From CAJXII01 sp965242915 (GTDB taxonomy: Bacteria > Campylobacterota > Campylobacteria > Campylobacterales > Arcobacteraceae): a DNA stretch of 64,000 bases. Position numbers and translations under genes: made by a program. A model generated the notes under the pieces. That model did no database searches. It was not told the origin of the DNA and was given only the letters and a program-made list of their open reading frames with translations. Shown piece by piece: positions 16,720 to 26,417 of this stretch (position 1 is its first letter; every line of letters begins with the position of its first letter). Where the stretch lies: assembly GCA_965242915.1 (NCBI GenBank), contig CBDETN010000025.1:1-64000 (forward strand). Direction: 5' to 3'.

Positions 16720-16775
16720 CAAAACGTTCAGACTGTGAATTTAGTCCCAAATAAACTATTTTCACAGCAAAAACT
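16713..16775 (+). repeat. partial attC site of cassette C
   Basis: R'' is TGCTAAC (16714-16720), followed by AAAACGTTCAGACTG, much like the left arm of known attC sites. A hairpin of CTGTGAA with TTCACAG (about 16734-16774) forms the middle. No GTTRRRY box is found further on, so the right arm is missing or decayed and the cassette row ends here. Confidence 0.65.
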
Positions 16776-16865
16776 CAAGCTAAATTTTTAAATATTTTAC
16801 CCTTTTAGTAAAAATCTGAAAATGAAAAATATTTTCTAAAAAATAAGCCATATAAACTACATGGA

Positions 16866-17144
16866 GTGAAACGGAATCCATACCTGCAAAATACCAAGAT
16901 ATATTCTGCTATATCTTCCCTTATCTGGGTTAAATCTTTATTTTTAATGGCTAAACATAGTTTTTTAAACAGAGTTATCCCTATAAGGTTTAATAATCTT
17001 CTAAAATTATATGTAAACATAATTCATCAAAGATGGAGAATAATATATAAAATTGATAAAAAAAGAGTTTATATTTTATTAATAGCAGATTCAAGTAGAA
17101 ATCTAGAGGATATATTATTTCAAAGATTAATTAAACAGAAATGA
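16866..17144 (+). pseudogene. possible remnant of a RelE/ParE-type toxin
   Basis: The last 40 residues (HQRWRIIYKIDKKRVYILLIADSSRNLE) look like the C-terminal strands of RelE/ParE toxins. The first 50 residues do not look like the usual toxin start and the beginning has no clear ribosome site. No antitoxin gene adjoins. It may be a truncated gene left at the edge of the cassette region. Weak call. Confidence 0.3.
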
Positions 17145-17149
17145 TACCG

Positions 17150-18064
17150 CTATTTCTTCTTAGCTTTTAGATATACTCTCTTGGGAGCAGGATAACCCTC
17201 AATAGTTTTAGTAAGATCATTTGGATCTCTAAAATCATCCAAACTTTTACCAAATGTCCAAGGAGTTACTCTTTGCTCTTTATCATCTGTTGTAGTAATC
17301 TCTAAAACTTCTATATCTTTAAACCCTGCCCTGTTTAGCCAGTTCTTAAAACAATTTACTGTTGGTATAAAATATATATTTGGGATCATTGCATATCTAT
17401 CGTGAGGTACTAAGCAAACTTCATCATCACCATCAATCATAAAGCTATCTACGATTATCTCACCATCTTTATTTAATGCCCTATTTAAAGATTTTAAACT
17501 ACCTATTGGATCTGCACGATGATATAGAACACCTAACATAAAAATCAAATCAAATTTAGTTTCATAATGTTCTAAATGCTCAACACCTAAAAGTTCATAT
17601 TTAATATCACTTTTTATAAAATGATTTACAAAATCAAATTGAGTTTTAAAAATAGCAGAAGGGTCAAATCCAACCAAACTTTTGGGCTTATCTTCAAGCA
17701 TTCTAAACATATAATAGCCATTATTACAGCCTACATCAGCCACAAGTTTATCTTTTAGATTAAAGTATGGTCTTAGCATATTGTATTTTAAGTTACTTTG
17801 CCATTCGCTGTCTATTTCTAATCCACATAAATTAAATGGACCTTTTCTCCAGGGAATTAACATTTTTGCATTAGTTTCTAAAAGTTGAAGTTCTTCTGTT
17901 GATAATTTATCTTTACATTTTACACTTACCCAGTCACCAAGTGATATTTCTAAATTATCGGTATTGATTTTTTCTATATTGTGTAAAGCATCTCTCATTG
18001 GCTTGATATTTTTCCACTCAAGCCACTTATTTCGTTCAATTCTAATTTTTTTTAAATTTTGCAT
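17150..18064 (-). CDS. cmoB: tRNA U34 carboxymethyltransferase
   Basis: CmoB transfers a carboxymethyl group from carboxy-SAM to 5-hydroxyuridine 34 of tRNAs, giving cmo5U and widening wobble decoding. The 304-residue protein has the family's N-terminal extension with LLETNAKMLIPWRKGPFNLCG, the methyltransferase motif VADVGCNNGYYMFRM, MLGVLYHRADPIGSL, and the closing EGYPAPKRVYL. Length is close to the E. coli protein. It is a core gene next to the cassette region, so it marks the right border of the accessory island. Confidence 0.95.
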   Translation of the reverse strand: MQNLKKIRIERNKWLEWKNIKPMRDALHNIEKINTDNLEISLGDWVSVKCKDKLSTEELQLLETNAKMLIPWRKGPFNLCGLEIDSEWQSNLKYNMLRPYFNLKDKLVADVGCNNGYYMFRMLEDKPKSLVGFDPSAIFKTQFDFVNHFIKSDIKYELLGVEHLEHYETKFDLIFMLGVLYHRADPIGSLKSLNRALNKDGEIIVDSFMIDGDDEVCLVPHDRYAMIPNIYFIPTVNCFKNWLNRAGFKDIEVLEITTTDDKEQRVTPWTFGKSLDDFRDPNDLTKTIEGYPAPKRVYLKAKKK

Positions 18065-18117
18065 AGCAATTTCCTATAGTCATCATACGCGATTTTACTT
18101 TAACTTTCCATTGAATC

Positions 18118-18863
18118 TTATAAAACTATTTTAAAAACTGCCCCTCTTGAAGAGTTCTCTACACTAAGATTACCATTAAATTCATGTTCTATGATTGTAC
18201 GACTTAGATATAGACCAATACCAGTACCTTTTTTATCTTTTGTTGTAAAATATGGATCAAAAATATCATTAAGAATATTTGTTGGTATTCCACCCGCATT
18301 ATCTTCAATTGTAATTATTTTTTTATTATCTTTAATATATATTTTTATATTAACAATAGGTGCTTTAATCTCTTTTTCTACTAAAGCATCTTTTGCATTT
18401 ACAATTAAATTTAATAACACTTGTGAAAATTGGTTTTTTATACCATAAAGTTCTATCTTTTCATCATCCAAAATTGTCACTTTGTTTAGCAATAAACTCA
18501 AATATTTTTTTAGGGGGTCTTGACATTAAGTATCCAAAAATAATTGATATTAAAAGTGCAAACAAAAGAATAACAATACCCATTTTCTTACTGTTTAAGT
18601 TATCTTTCTTAATTTGTGATTTTTTGATACTGTATATAAGAAAGAATAATTCTCGTCCTATTTTTATTTTTTTAATAAATAACTTCTTGTTATACAATAT
18701 TTTTTCATTTGTTGTAGTTAAGATTTTTTCAACAGATAAGTTGTCAAATATATCTTTTAAATGTCTATTTTGTATTGTCCAATCATATAGTTGTTTTTTA
18801 TCTTTTACTAATTCCATCTTTTAGCATCTTTTTTATCATTTTAATTTCACCTTTTTTTAGCAC
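18118..18863 (-). pseudogene. decayed sensor histidine kinase
   Basis: Two overlapping minus-strand frames carry parts of one kinase. Bases 18464-18817 encode a sensor part with a membrane helix (MGIVILLFALLISIIFGYLM). Bases 18118-18501 encode an HATPase domain (NLIVNAKDALVEK, IEDNAGGIP, GTGIGLYLSRTIIEHEFNG). They are out of frame and the HisKA dimerisation and phosphorylation region between them is missing, so there was a deletion. A GTG with a good ribosome site (AAAGGAG) at 18863 opens a third short frame that may be the original start. No response regulator adjoins. The following 259 bases to the rhodanese gene hold nothing recognisable. Confidence 0.75.
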
Positions 18864-19122
18864 TTATCTCCTTTTATTTTTAATGAATTAGAGTTTAACT
18901 AAATTAATTTTATTACTTAAGGTTTAAAATCAAAATGTTACTTCGTTTTTATATTCCTACCTGCCCATTTTAGCAGTTCGCTTGACAGCTGGTACTTATA
19001 AAATTACTGAATATAGCAAATTTTTACAAAAAGAGGATTTAATTAAATAGAGATATTTATATCTTCGTTAACCTATTATTAATACTTTTTTTATATAATT
19101 ACAAAACAAAATGAGGGAAATT

Positions 19123-19530
19123 ATGTTAAAAAAAGTATTTTCAATTTCAATATTATGTGCAACATTTGGTTTTGCAGATTTCATAGGTCTTACACCGCAA
19201 CAACTTCAAGAAAAAATAGATAAAAATGTTATTGTTATAGATATAAGAACTCCACCTGAATGGGTTCAAACAGGGATAGTGCCTACAAGTAAAAAGGTAA
19301 TGTTTTTTGATGAAAAAGGTGGATATGATATCTCATCTTGGCTTAGAAAATTTGTAAAATTTGTAAAAGATAAAAATCAACCATTTGTATTAGTATGTAG
19401 AACAGGTAATAGAACTGGAACTGTAGGAAAATTTTTATCTAAAGAATTACAATATAAAAATGTGTATCATCTGCAAAATGGTATAGTATCTTGGAAAAAA
19501 GAAAATCGTAAGATTACACACGAGCTTTAG
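19123..19530 (+). CDS. periplasmic single-domain rhodanese
   Basis: Start chosen at 19123, which has GGGAAA ahead and begins a proper signal peptide (MLKKVFSISILCATFGFA). The rhodanese domain runs from about residue 20 to the end: VIDIRTPPEW and the active-site loop CRTGNRTG with catalytic cysteine. This type carries sulfane sulfur or acts in redox repair in the periplasm. The ccsBA gene follows 42 bases later on the same strand. Confidence 0.85.
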   Translation: MLKKVFSISILCATFGFADFIGLTPQQLQEKIDKNVIVIDIRTPPEWVQTGIVPTSKKVMFFDEKGGYDISSWLRKFVKFVKDKNQPFVLVCRTGNRTGTVGKFLSKELQYKNVYHLQNGIVSWKKENRKITHEL

Positions 19531-19572
19531 CTCTTGATTTATAAAATAAAAATTATTAAGGAAAAACTATTT

Positions 19573-22341
19573 ATGCAACAAACTTTAATTAAAAAAGCTT
19601 CAAATATATTGTTCTCTTATTGGACAATGTTAGTTTTATTTATATTACTAGGTGGTGGTGCTGCGGTTGCAACCTTTATAGAAAATGATTATGGTACATC
19701 AACTGCCAGAGTTCTTGTTTATAACCATCTTTGGTATGAGATAGTGATGACTTTATCTATTATTAACTTATCCAGTATTATTATAAATAGAAAGATGTGG
19801 CGGAATAAAGCCAAATTTATTTTTCATTTCTCTTTTATAGTGATGTTGATTGGTGCATCTATGACTAGATATGTAGGATACGAAGGTGTAATGCACATAA
19901 GAGAGGGACAAACTCAAAGCGATATGATTTCGCTTGAACCATATATAATAGTCACAATTGAATATAATGGCAAAACATATAGAAGTGAATTTCAAAAAGA
20001 GTTTAGCGCAATTGGGGATAACAGCTTTAACTATAATGTAGAATTTGATGATAAAGTGTTGAATTTAACATTAGATAAATATACCTTTTCAAAAAAAGGA
20101 AATTCAACTGTAAATCTGATTGCTACAAAAATTGAGTTAGACGGTCAATCTGAAGTTGTTAAACTTATAGGCAGAAGAGGAAGTCCGGGTATGGAAAGAG
20201 AAGTAAGATTTAAAAATAATATAATAGTAACAGCCTCTTATGGTTCAAAAGCTTTATCTGTACCTTTTGCTATTAAATTAAATGATTTTCAATTAGACAG
20301 ATACCCCGGAAGTATGTCACCCTCTTCTTATGCCAGTGAAATAACGCTAATTGACAAAAAAAATAATATAGAATTTGACTATAGAATTTTTATGAATTCA
20401 ACTTTAAAATATGGTGAGTATCAATTTTTTCAAAGTTCTTATGATCAAGATGAAAAGGGTACAATTCTATCAGTAAACAATGATCCTGGAACTCTCCCTA
20501 CATATATTGGATATTTTTTATTAACATTAGGACTTTTCATGAATATGTTTGATAAAAAGAGCCGATTTGCTAAATTGATACAATATACTAAACAGTTTAA
20601 TAGTATAGCCATAATTGCGGTATTTATGGCACTTATTCAGAACCCGGCAAATGCAAGTGCTGTTAATAGTTTAAAAGATACACATGGTAATCATACGGCA
20701 TCTTACTTGGAAAACTATAAAAAAGATTCAAAAGAAACTGCCAAAAAGTTTAGCCGCCTTGTAACTCAAAGTAATATGGGAAGAATGAAACCGCTTGATT
20801 CTTTAAATCATGAGATATTAAATAAACTAACTAGAAAGAATTCTTTTTTAGGTATGGATGCAAACCAAGTAGTGATGGGAATGATGAGTAATCCTGATAT
20901 TTGGCGAAGTATCAAGATATTAAAAATAAAAACTCCAAAATTAAAGAAAGTACTTGGCGTTGAGCCTAGTAGAACACATATAGCATTTGGTGAAATTTTT
21001 ACTCCTGAAGGTGAATATAGATTAAAAGATTATGTGAATAAAGCAAACTCAATGAATCCAAATAAAAGAGGAACATTTGAACGAGATGTTATAAAACTTG
21101 ACGAGAGACTTAATATAGCATATATGGTATATTATGGTAATTTATTTAAAATATTCCCACGACCTGATGATGGACATAGTCATGGTGCCAAAGATAAATG
21201 GTATAATCCCCTTGATGCTATGGGTGAGTTTCATGATAAAGATAGAGAGATAATAAAAGTGATGATAAGGGGTTTTATAAATGGTGTAGTTAGTTCTAAA
21301 TATGATGAAGCCAATAAGTATTTAGATTTAATCAGTCAATATCAACAAAAAGTTGGTAAAGCTGTAATACCTAGTCAAAGTACAATAGACAGTGAGATTT
21401 TATTTAATAAAATTTCTATTTTTTCTAAACTTACAATTGCATATATAATAGTTGGTTTGATCTTATTTATAGTTTCATTTTTAACAGTATTTAATAAAAA
21501 TTGGTCATCAAAAAAAGTTAATATGATATTTTTTGTCATATTGGCAATTTTATTGGCTTTACACACTTTTGGTATGGGTCATCGTTGGTATGTAAGTGGT
21601 CATGCACCTTGGAGTGATACTTATGAATCATTGGTTTATATTGCTTGGTCTGCTATGTTTGCAGGTGTATTTTTCTTTAGAAAATCACTTATGGCTTTAA
21701 GTGCCACAGTTGTGATGGCTGGAATTTTTATGTTTACGGCACATTTAACAGGAATTGACCCACAAATTACAAATTTAGTGCCTGTACTTAAATCTTATTG
21801 GTTAACTATTCATGTATCTATTATCACAGGTTCATATGGATTTTTGGCAATTGGTGCTATGCTTGGATTTATGGCATTGATTTTATTTAATTTTAGAGAC
21901 CCTAAGAAACCACATATTGATGATACTATTAAACAAATAACAGCTATCAATGAAGCGGCACTGATAATTGGTCTTGCTGCTCTTATAGTTGGAAACTTTA
22001 TTGGTGGAGTTTGGGCAAATGAGAGTTGGGGTAGATATTGGGGATGGGATCCAAAAGAGACTTGGGCTTATATCTCTATTATAGCTTATGCTATAGTATT
22101 ACACCTTAGATTAGTTCCTAAATTAAATACACCATTTGTATTTGCAGTAGCTTCTACAGTTGCTTTTGCAGCTATTTTAATGACATATTTTGGAGTAAAT
22201 TTTTACTTAAGTGGAATGCACTCTTATGCTACAGGTGACCCTGTACCGGTTCCTGATTGGGTTTATATCCTTTCAGCATCAATTCTTGCACTTATTGCGT
22301 TTGCTAGTAGAAAAAGAGATTTATCTAAGCTAAAGGTCTAA
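19573..22341 (+). CDS. ccsBA: CcsBA-type cytochrome c synthase (ResB-CcsA fusion)
   Basis: This System II cytochrome c synthase moves haem across the inner membrane and attaches it to CxxCH motifs of apocytochromes. I start at 19573 (AAGGA ahead), giving 922 residues. The ResB part occupies the first ~360 residues (membrane helices, ENDYGTSTARVLVYNHLWYE, a large periplasmic loop); the CcsA part fills the C-terminal third with histidines and the tryptophan-rich WGRYWGWDPKETW at about 819-831. Single fused proteins of this kind are typical of Campylobacterota. It is followed 13 bases later by a DUF255 gene. Confidence 0.93.
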   Translation: MQQTLIKKASNILFSYWTMLVLFILLGGGAAVATFIENDYGTSTARVLVYNHLWYEIVMTLSIINLSSIIINRKMWRNKAKFIFHFSFIVMLIGASMTRYVGYEGVMHIREGQTQSDMISLEPYIIVTIEYNGKTYRSEFQKEFSAIGDNSFNYNVEFDDKVLNLTLDKYTFSKKGNSTVNLIATKIELDGQSEVVKLIGRRGSPGMEREVRFKNNIIVTASYGSKALSVPFAIKLNDFQLDRYPGSMSPSSYASEITLIDKKNNIEFDYRIFMNSTLKYGEYQFFQSSYDQDEKGTILSVNNDPGTLPTYIGYFLLTLGLFMNMFDKKSRFAKLIQYTKQFNSIAIIAVFMALIQNPANASAVNSLKDTHGNHTASYLENYKKDSKETAKKFSRLVTQSNMGRMKPLDSLNHEILNKLTRKNSFLGMDANQVVMGMMSNPDIWRSIKILKIKTPKLKKVLGVEPSRTHIAFGEIFTPEGEYRLKDYVNKANSMNPNKRGTFERDVIKLDERLNIAYMVYYGNLFKIFPRPDDGHSHGAKDKWYNPLDAMGEFHDKDREIIKVMIRGFINGVVSSKYDEANKYLDLISQYQQKVGKAVIPSQSTIDSEILFNKISIFSKLTIAYIIVGLILFIVSFLTVFNKNWSSKKVNMIFFVILAILLALHTFGMGHRWYVSGHAPWSDTYESLVYIAWSAMFAGVFFFRKSLMALSATVVMAGIFMFTAHLTGIDPQITNLVPVLKSYWLTIHVSIITGSYGFLAIGAMLGFMALILFNFRDPKKPHIDDTIKQITAINEAALIIGLAALIVGNFIGGVWANESWGRYWGWDPKETWAYISIIAYAIVLHLRLVPKLNTPFVFAVASTVAFAAILMTYFGVNFYLSGMHSYATGDPVPVPDWVYILSASILALIAFASRKRDLSKLKV

Positions 22342-22354
22342 AAGGTAAATCTTT

Positions 22355-24376
22355 ATGGTAAGGTTAGTATTATATAGTTTACTTAACCTTACCATACTTT
22401 TCGCATCATCAATTAAAGATAGTAAAGAAAAACCGAATGCTTTAATAAATGAACAATCACCCTATCTTTTACAACACAGCTTTAATCCTATAAATTGGTA
22501 TGCTTGGAATCAAAAAACTTTACAAAAAGCAAAAGATGAAGATAAACTAATTTTTCTATCTATTGGATATAGCACTTGTCATTGGTGTCATGTTATGGAA
22601 AAGGAGACATTTTCCAATGACAAATTAGCCAAACTATTTAATAAAGATTATATAAGTATTAAAATTGACAGAGAGCTTATGAGTGATTTGGATATCTATT
22701 ATCAAAATATATTATCAAAATTCAAAACTCAAAGAAACGGATGGCCATTAAGTGTTATTTTGACTCCAAATCTTGAGGTACTTTATATTACAACTTATAT
22801 TCCCCCTACTTTTAAATATGGTGTAGATGGGATAGATACACTTCTTCCTAAGTTCGCCAAACTTTATAAAAGTGATAAAGTTTCTTTATTGAAACTTATA
22901 AATACAAATAAAAAATTAATATTACAAAAAACCACTTATAAGAAAAATGACAATAATGCTTTAGAACAACAATATATAAAAGCTATGAGTGAAGTATATG
23001 ATGATGGATTTAAAGGTTTTTTTACAAAACCGCGATTTCCATTAGCTTCAAATATAAATTTACTTTATGATATTTTTGATTTGACAAAAGATAAAAAAGC
23101 AAAGAAAATGATATATGAGCCGTTAACTGCTATGGCAAATGGCGGAATTTATGACCAAATAGAGGGTGCCTTTTTTAGGTATAGTGTTTATCCAGACTGG
23201 ATGATACCGCATTTTGAAAAGATGCTTTATACAACTGCTGAGTTAGTGCCGCTTTACACAAGAGCTTATTTAGATACAAAAAAAGTGTTGTTTAAAAAAG
23301 TTGTGGAGCAAAGTTTATTTGAAATTGAAAACAAATTTTTAAAAGATAATTTATTTTATAGTGCAAGTGATGCTGATAGTGATCACAAAGAGGGCGAGTA
23401 CTTCCTTTATGATTATCAACCAACTTTCAATGAGCTGTTACAAAATGGTTATTCAAAAGATGAAGCTATACAAAATTTAGACTATTTGGATATTTATGAA
23501 GTTGGTAATTTTGAAGACACTTTTTCTAATGCACATTTTAATAACAATGACGAAGAAGATAAAAAGCCTAAAAAACTGCAACAAACCTTAAATATATTAA
23601 AACAAATACGAAGCAAAAAAGAATATCCATTTATTGATAAGAAGATTATAACCTCATGGAATGCTATGATGATAAAGGCATTCTTTAGAGCCTCATATAT
23701 AAATGAGAAATATAAAAGTCAAGCTATATCATATTTAGACACCCTGCTTCAGAATTTATATATTAATGGTAAATTATATCACTTTAAAATAGGTACATTT
23801 GTACCGGTTCAAGAAGCTATACTTGAAGATTATTCATTTTTAATAGATACTTTACTAGAAGCTTATGAGAATACTTATGATAAAAAATACTTAAAATTAG
23901 CTGCTGCATTTACTAAAACTGCACTTGAAAAGTTTTATAAAAATAAAGTTTGGTATCTGTCAACATCAATTATAAAAGCAAAAGCAGATTTTAATGACAA
24001 ATATTATACTTCAGCACTAGGACTTATGTTTCATAACTTAATCACAGTTGCTTCTTTGAATTATGATTTAAGTTTATTGTATAAAACTAAAAAGATGATA
24101 AAAGATTATGAAAATCAAATTTTATCTAATATATCTGCCCATCCAGAAGCTTTAAGAGCTATGATTAGGTTAAAAAAAAGGGATATAGTCCTTAAATCAA
24201 ATAAGCAAAACCTTTTATTAAACAAAGAAAATATAAGAGATATCAAATACCCTTTTCTTTTAACTTCCTATGAGAAATCAGATGATTATTTAGCTTGTGA
24301 TGAAAAGAGTTGTTTTTCTTATGATAAAGATTTTTATAAGATAAAAAATAAAATTTTACATAAAGTCAAGGAATAG
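22355..24376 (+). CDS. DUF255 thioredoxin-fold protein, second copy
   Basis: A 673-residue paralogue of the protein at 6401-8434, with signal-like start (MVRLVLYSLLNLTILFASS), EQSPYLLQHSFNPINWYAW, the CHWC motif at 75-78, and the helical barrel with GGIYDQIEGAFFRYSVYPDW. The order rhodanese, ccsBA, DUF255 suggests a periplasmic thiol role linked to cytochrome c maturation, since apocytochrome cysteines must be reduced; this is inference. Ribosome site AAAGG ahead of the ATG. Confidence 0.83.
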   Translation: MVRLVLYSLLNLTILFASSIKDSKEKPNALINEQSPYLLQHSFNPINWYAWNQKTLQKAKDEDKLIFLSIGYSTCHWCHVMEKETFSNDKLAKLFNKDYISIKIDRELMSDLDIYYQNILSKFKTQRNGWPLSVILTPNLEVLYITTYIPPTFKYGVDGIDTLLPKFAKLYKSDKVSLLKLINTNKKLILQKTTYKKNDNNALEQQYIKAMSEVYDDGFKGFFTKPRFPLASNINLLYDIFDLTKDKKAKKMIYEPLTAMANGGIYDQIEGAFFRYSVYPDWMIPHFEKMLYTTAELVPLYTRAYLDTKKVLFKKVVEQSLFEIENKFLKDNLFYSASDADSDHKEGEYFLYDYQPTFNELLQNGYSKDEAIQNLDYLDIYEVGNFEDTFSNAHFNNNDEEDKKPKKLQQTLNILKQIRSKKEYPFIDKKIITSWNAMMIKAFFRASYINEKYKSQAISYLDTLLQNLYINGKLYHFKIGTFVPVQEAILEDYSFLIDTLLEAYENTYDKKYLKLAAAFTKTALEKFYKNKVWYLSTSIIKAKADFNDKYYTSALGLMFHNLITVASLNYDLSLLYKTKKMIKDYENQILSNISAHPEALRAMIRLKKRDIVLKSNKQNLLLNKENIRDIKYPFLLTSYEKSDDYLACDEKSCFSYDKDFYKIKNKILHKVKE

Positions 24377-24529
24377 TTATCCTTGTTTTTGCTATTCTAA
24401 GACTCAGTTTTATCATGATTAATACATATGAAACATCTAAATACAGATATAAATCATATATTAAAAGCCTTGATCTGGCTACACTAATTCATACTTAGAA
24501 CTTAAATAAATCTAAGTTAAAATAAAAGT

Positions 24530-24714
24530 ATGAAGAAAGTAGAAAATATGAAAAATAGTCAATATACAAGAGAGTTTAGAGATTCAACAATACAGTTGGT
24601 TTTAAATAGTGGTGATTCAGTTCTAAAAATTGCTAAAGATTTAGATGTAAATCCTAAGACAATTTATAATTGGATGAATGAATATAAAAAGGCCAATCTG
24701 CAAAAATCACTCCC
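24530..24714 (+). pseudogene. 5' fragment of an IS3-type orfA transposase gene
   Basis: The fragment encodes MKNSQYTREFRDSTIQLVLNSGD... with the IAKDLDVNPKTIYNWM helix-turn-helix of IS3 orfA proteins, about 55 residues, and then runs into the row of IS21-type repeats. It differs from the IS3 elements at 11764 and 25085, so a different insertion sequence was cut here. The 150 bases between the DUF255 stop and this fragment hold only its likely left flank. Confidence 0.7.
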
Positions 24715-24783
24715 AAAAAGACACCATATCACTTTCTAAAAAGACACCCTAGCGGTTAACAAAAAGACACCGTATCACTTTTT
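24715..24783 (+). repeat. three direct repeats of 23 bp, likely IS21-family end
   Basis: AAAAAGACACC begins at 24715, 24738 and 24761, exactly 23 bp apart. Units 1 and 3 continue with TATCACTTT, unit 2 with a different tail. IS21-family elements carry several such transposase-binding repeats at their ends. An inverted repeat TATCACTTTTT / AAAAAGTGATA overlaps the third unit (24773-24812). The istA start lies about 130 bases further on in the right direction. Confidence 0.65.
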
Positions 24784-24912
24784 ATCTGGACACTTTTAAT
24801 AAAAAAGTGATAGGAAAGTTTAAATTAAGTTTATTTGCTGGATTAAAACTAATTTAAGTTTGAGATATTCTCCATATTAAACTACACTTCTAAAAATATT
24901 AGGAGTGTATCA

Positions 24913-25084
24913 ATGAGGAGAGTTTTAATGAAACAGATTAAAGAGATACTAAAATTAAAGTATCAAATGGATTTCTCATATAGGAGAATAGCAAAGAGTC
25001 TTGGTGTATCTAGATCTGCTGCAGCTGAATATTGTAGAAGATTTGAGATATTACCAGATAAACTGGAAGATTTTTATTGCATGA
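24913..25084 (+). pseudogene. 5' fragment of an IS21-family istA transposase gene
   Basis: About 57 codons encode MKQIKEILKLKYQMDFSYRR followed by IAKSLGVSRSAAAEYCRRFE, the N-terminal helix-turn-helix of IstA. The IS3-family copy 2 interrupts the gene at 25085, and no later part of istA or istB is seen on the other side. Confidence 0.75.
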
Positions 25085-26417
25085 TATAATACCCCAAGAA
25101 AATAAGAACGAAAAAATAAGATTCTTATTCCTAAAAAGTTAAAATAATAAAATATTTAATAGGGGTAAAAAATGAGTACAAAAAGAAGAATATTTACAGC
25201 AAAATTTAAAACAAAAATTGTTTTAGAAGTTTTAAAAGGTGAAAAGACTTTAAATGAGATAGCAAGTAAAAATAATATAACACCTAAAAATATCCAAAAT
25301 TGGAAGAAGATATTTTTGGATAATGCAGAGTTGGCAATGGAGCCTGCAAAGGCTATCAAAGAATATAAAGACGAAAACTTAAAATTACAATCTAAAATAG
25401 ATGATTATGCAAAGATAGTAGGTAAAATGACAGTTGAAAAGGAATGGCTTGAGGGAAAGCTACAAAGCTTGGACTTATCTAATAAAAAAGAGTTGATAGA
25501 GTCTAAGCTAACATATATTTCAGTATCAACTCAATGTAAACTTATAAAATTAAATCCAAGCAGCTTATATTATAAGCCTATAGAAAATAAGCATAAAATA
25601 TCACTCAAAGATAAGATAAATGATATTTATGAGCAAATACCAATATATGGAGCTTTAAAAGTTCATTAGCAACTTTTAGAAGATGGATACAATATAAGTT
25701 TGAATACTGTTTATAAATATAGACAAGAGATGGGTTTAAAGCCAATATTAGCAGTTAAACCAATAAATCTATCAATACCAGATAAGCAACATAAAAAATA
25801 CTCTTATAAATTAAGAGGAGTTGATATAGTAAGAGCAAATCAAGTTTGGAGCACAGATATAACATATATTAAAATAAATGGTGGTATGGTGTATTTAGCT
25901 GCTATTATCGACTGGTACTCTAAAGCTGTACTATCTTGGAAAATATCCAACACTATGGATTCAGCTTTAACAATGGATGTTCTAAATGAAGCATTATCGC
26001 TATATGGTAAACCTGAAATATTTAATACAGATCAAGGCAGTCAATACACAAGTCATATCCATACACAGACTTTAAAAGATAATGGCATCATTATCTCAAT
26101 GGATGGTAAAGGTAGAGCTACTGATAATATTTGTATAGAGAGATTCTGGCGAAGTGCAAAAGTTGAAAGAATTTATCTAAATGAATATAACACAATTAAA
26201 GAGTTAAAAACTGATGTGAAAGATTATATTGATTTTTATAATCATAAAAGATTTCATCAAACTTTAAATTATAAAAAACCAATGAGTTTTTATTATGATA
26301 GTTTAAAAGTTAATGATGAAAATTATAATAAATTATCAAAAATTGTGGCATAGAGTAACAAGTTGAAAAGAGAATAAGGATTTAGAAAAAGTTGTCTTGT
26401 CTTCTTGGGGTATTATA
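25085..26417 (+). mobile_element. IS3-family insertion sequence, copy 2 (nonsense-mutated, mosaic)
   Basis: Same 1333 bp and same ends as copy 1, but the flanking triplets differ (TGA before, CTG after), so there is no target duplication. Left flank is istA of an IS21-like element, right flank is a truncated HD-domain gene. Outside two patches the copies differ at only a couple of bases. Within about 25806-25913 there are 21 substitutions, and more differences occur from about 26309 to 26360. Confidence 0.92.
25172..26353 (+). pseudogene. IS3-family transposase with premature stop
   Basis: The codon for Q166 is CAG in copy 1 and TAG here (25667-25669), cutting translation after 165 residues. 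The rest remains open from about 25670 to 26353, and could only be made from a later internal start at 25700. The DDE core is complete in sequence, so the inactivation is recent. Confidence 0.9.

Larger units (their letters stand above)
13207..16775 (+). mobile_element. cluster of three integron-type gene cassettes (no integrase seen)
   Basis: Three plus-strand genes each lie in a unit that begins with a GTT box and ends in an attC-like palindrome. Cassette A: GTTATGTAT at 13207, complement ATACATAAC at 13916. Cassette B: GTTAGAATA at 15428, complement TATTCTAAC at 16125. Cassette C: GTTAGCAG at 16253, complement CTGCTAAC at 16713. In integron cassettes the R' bases at the start and the R'' box after the gene come from one circular site, so this matching is diagnostic. 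The attC sites differ from each other in their middle parts, as usual. The attC of A is split by an IS110 element and that of C lacks its right arm. No intI gene or attI is recognised in the window. Confidence 0.85.

Noticed and set aside
16805..17020. Minus-strand frame opposite the toxin-like remnant
   Set aside because: No ribosome site and no recognisable features; a mirror of the plus-strand sequence.
24715..24783. Three regular repeats that could be a short CRISPR array
   Set aside because: The 23-bp period leaves no spacers, there is no leader or cas gene, and istA follows directly, so IS21-type end repeats explain them.
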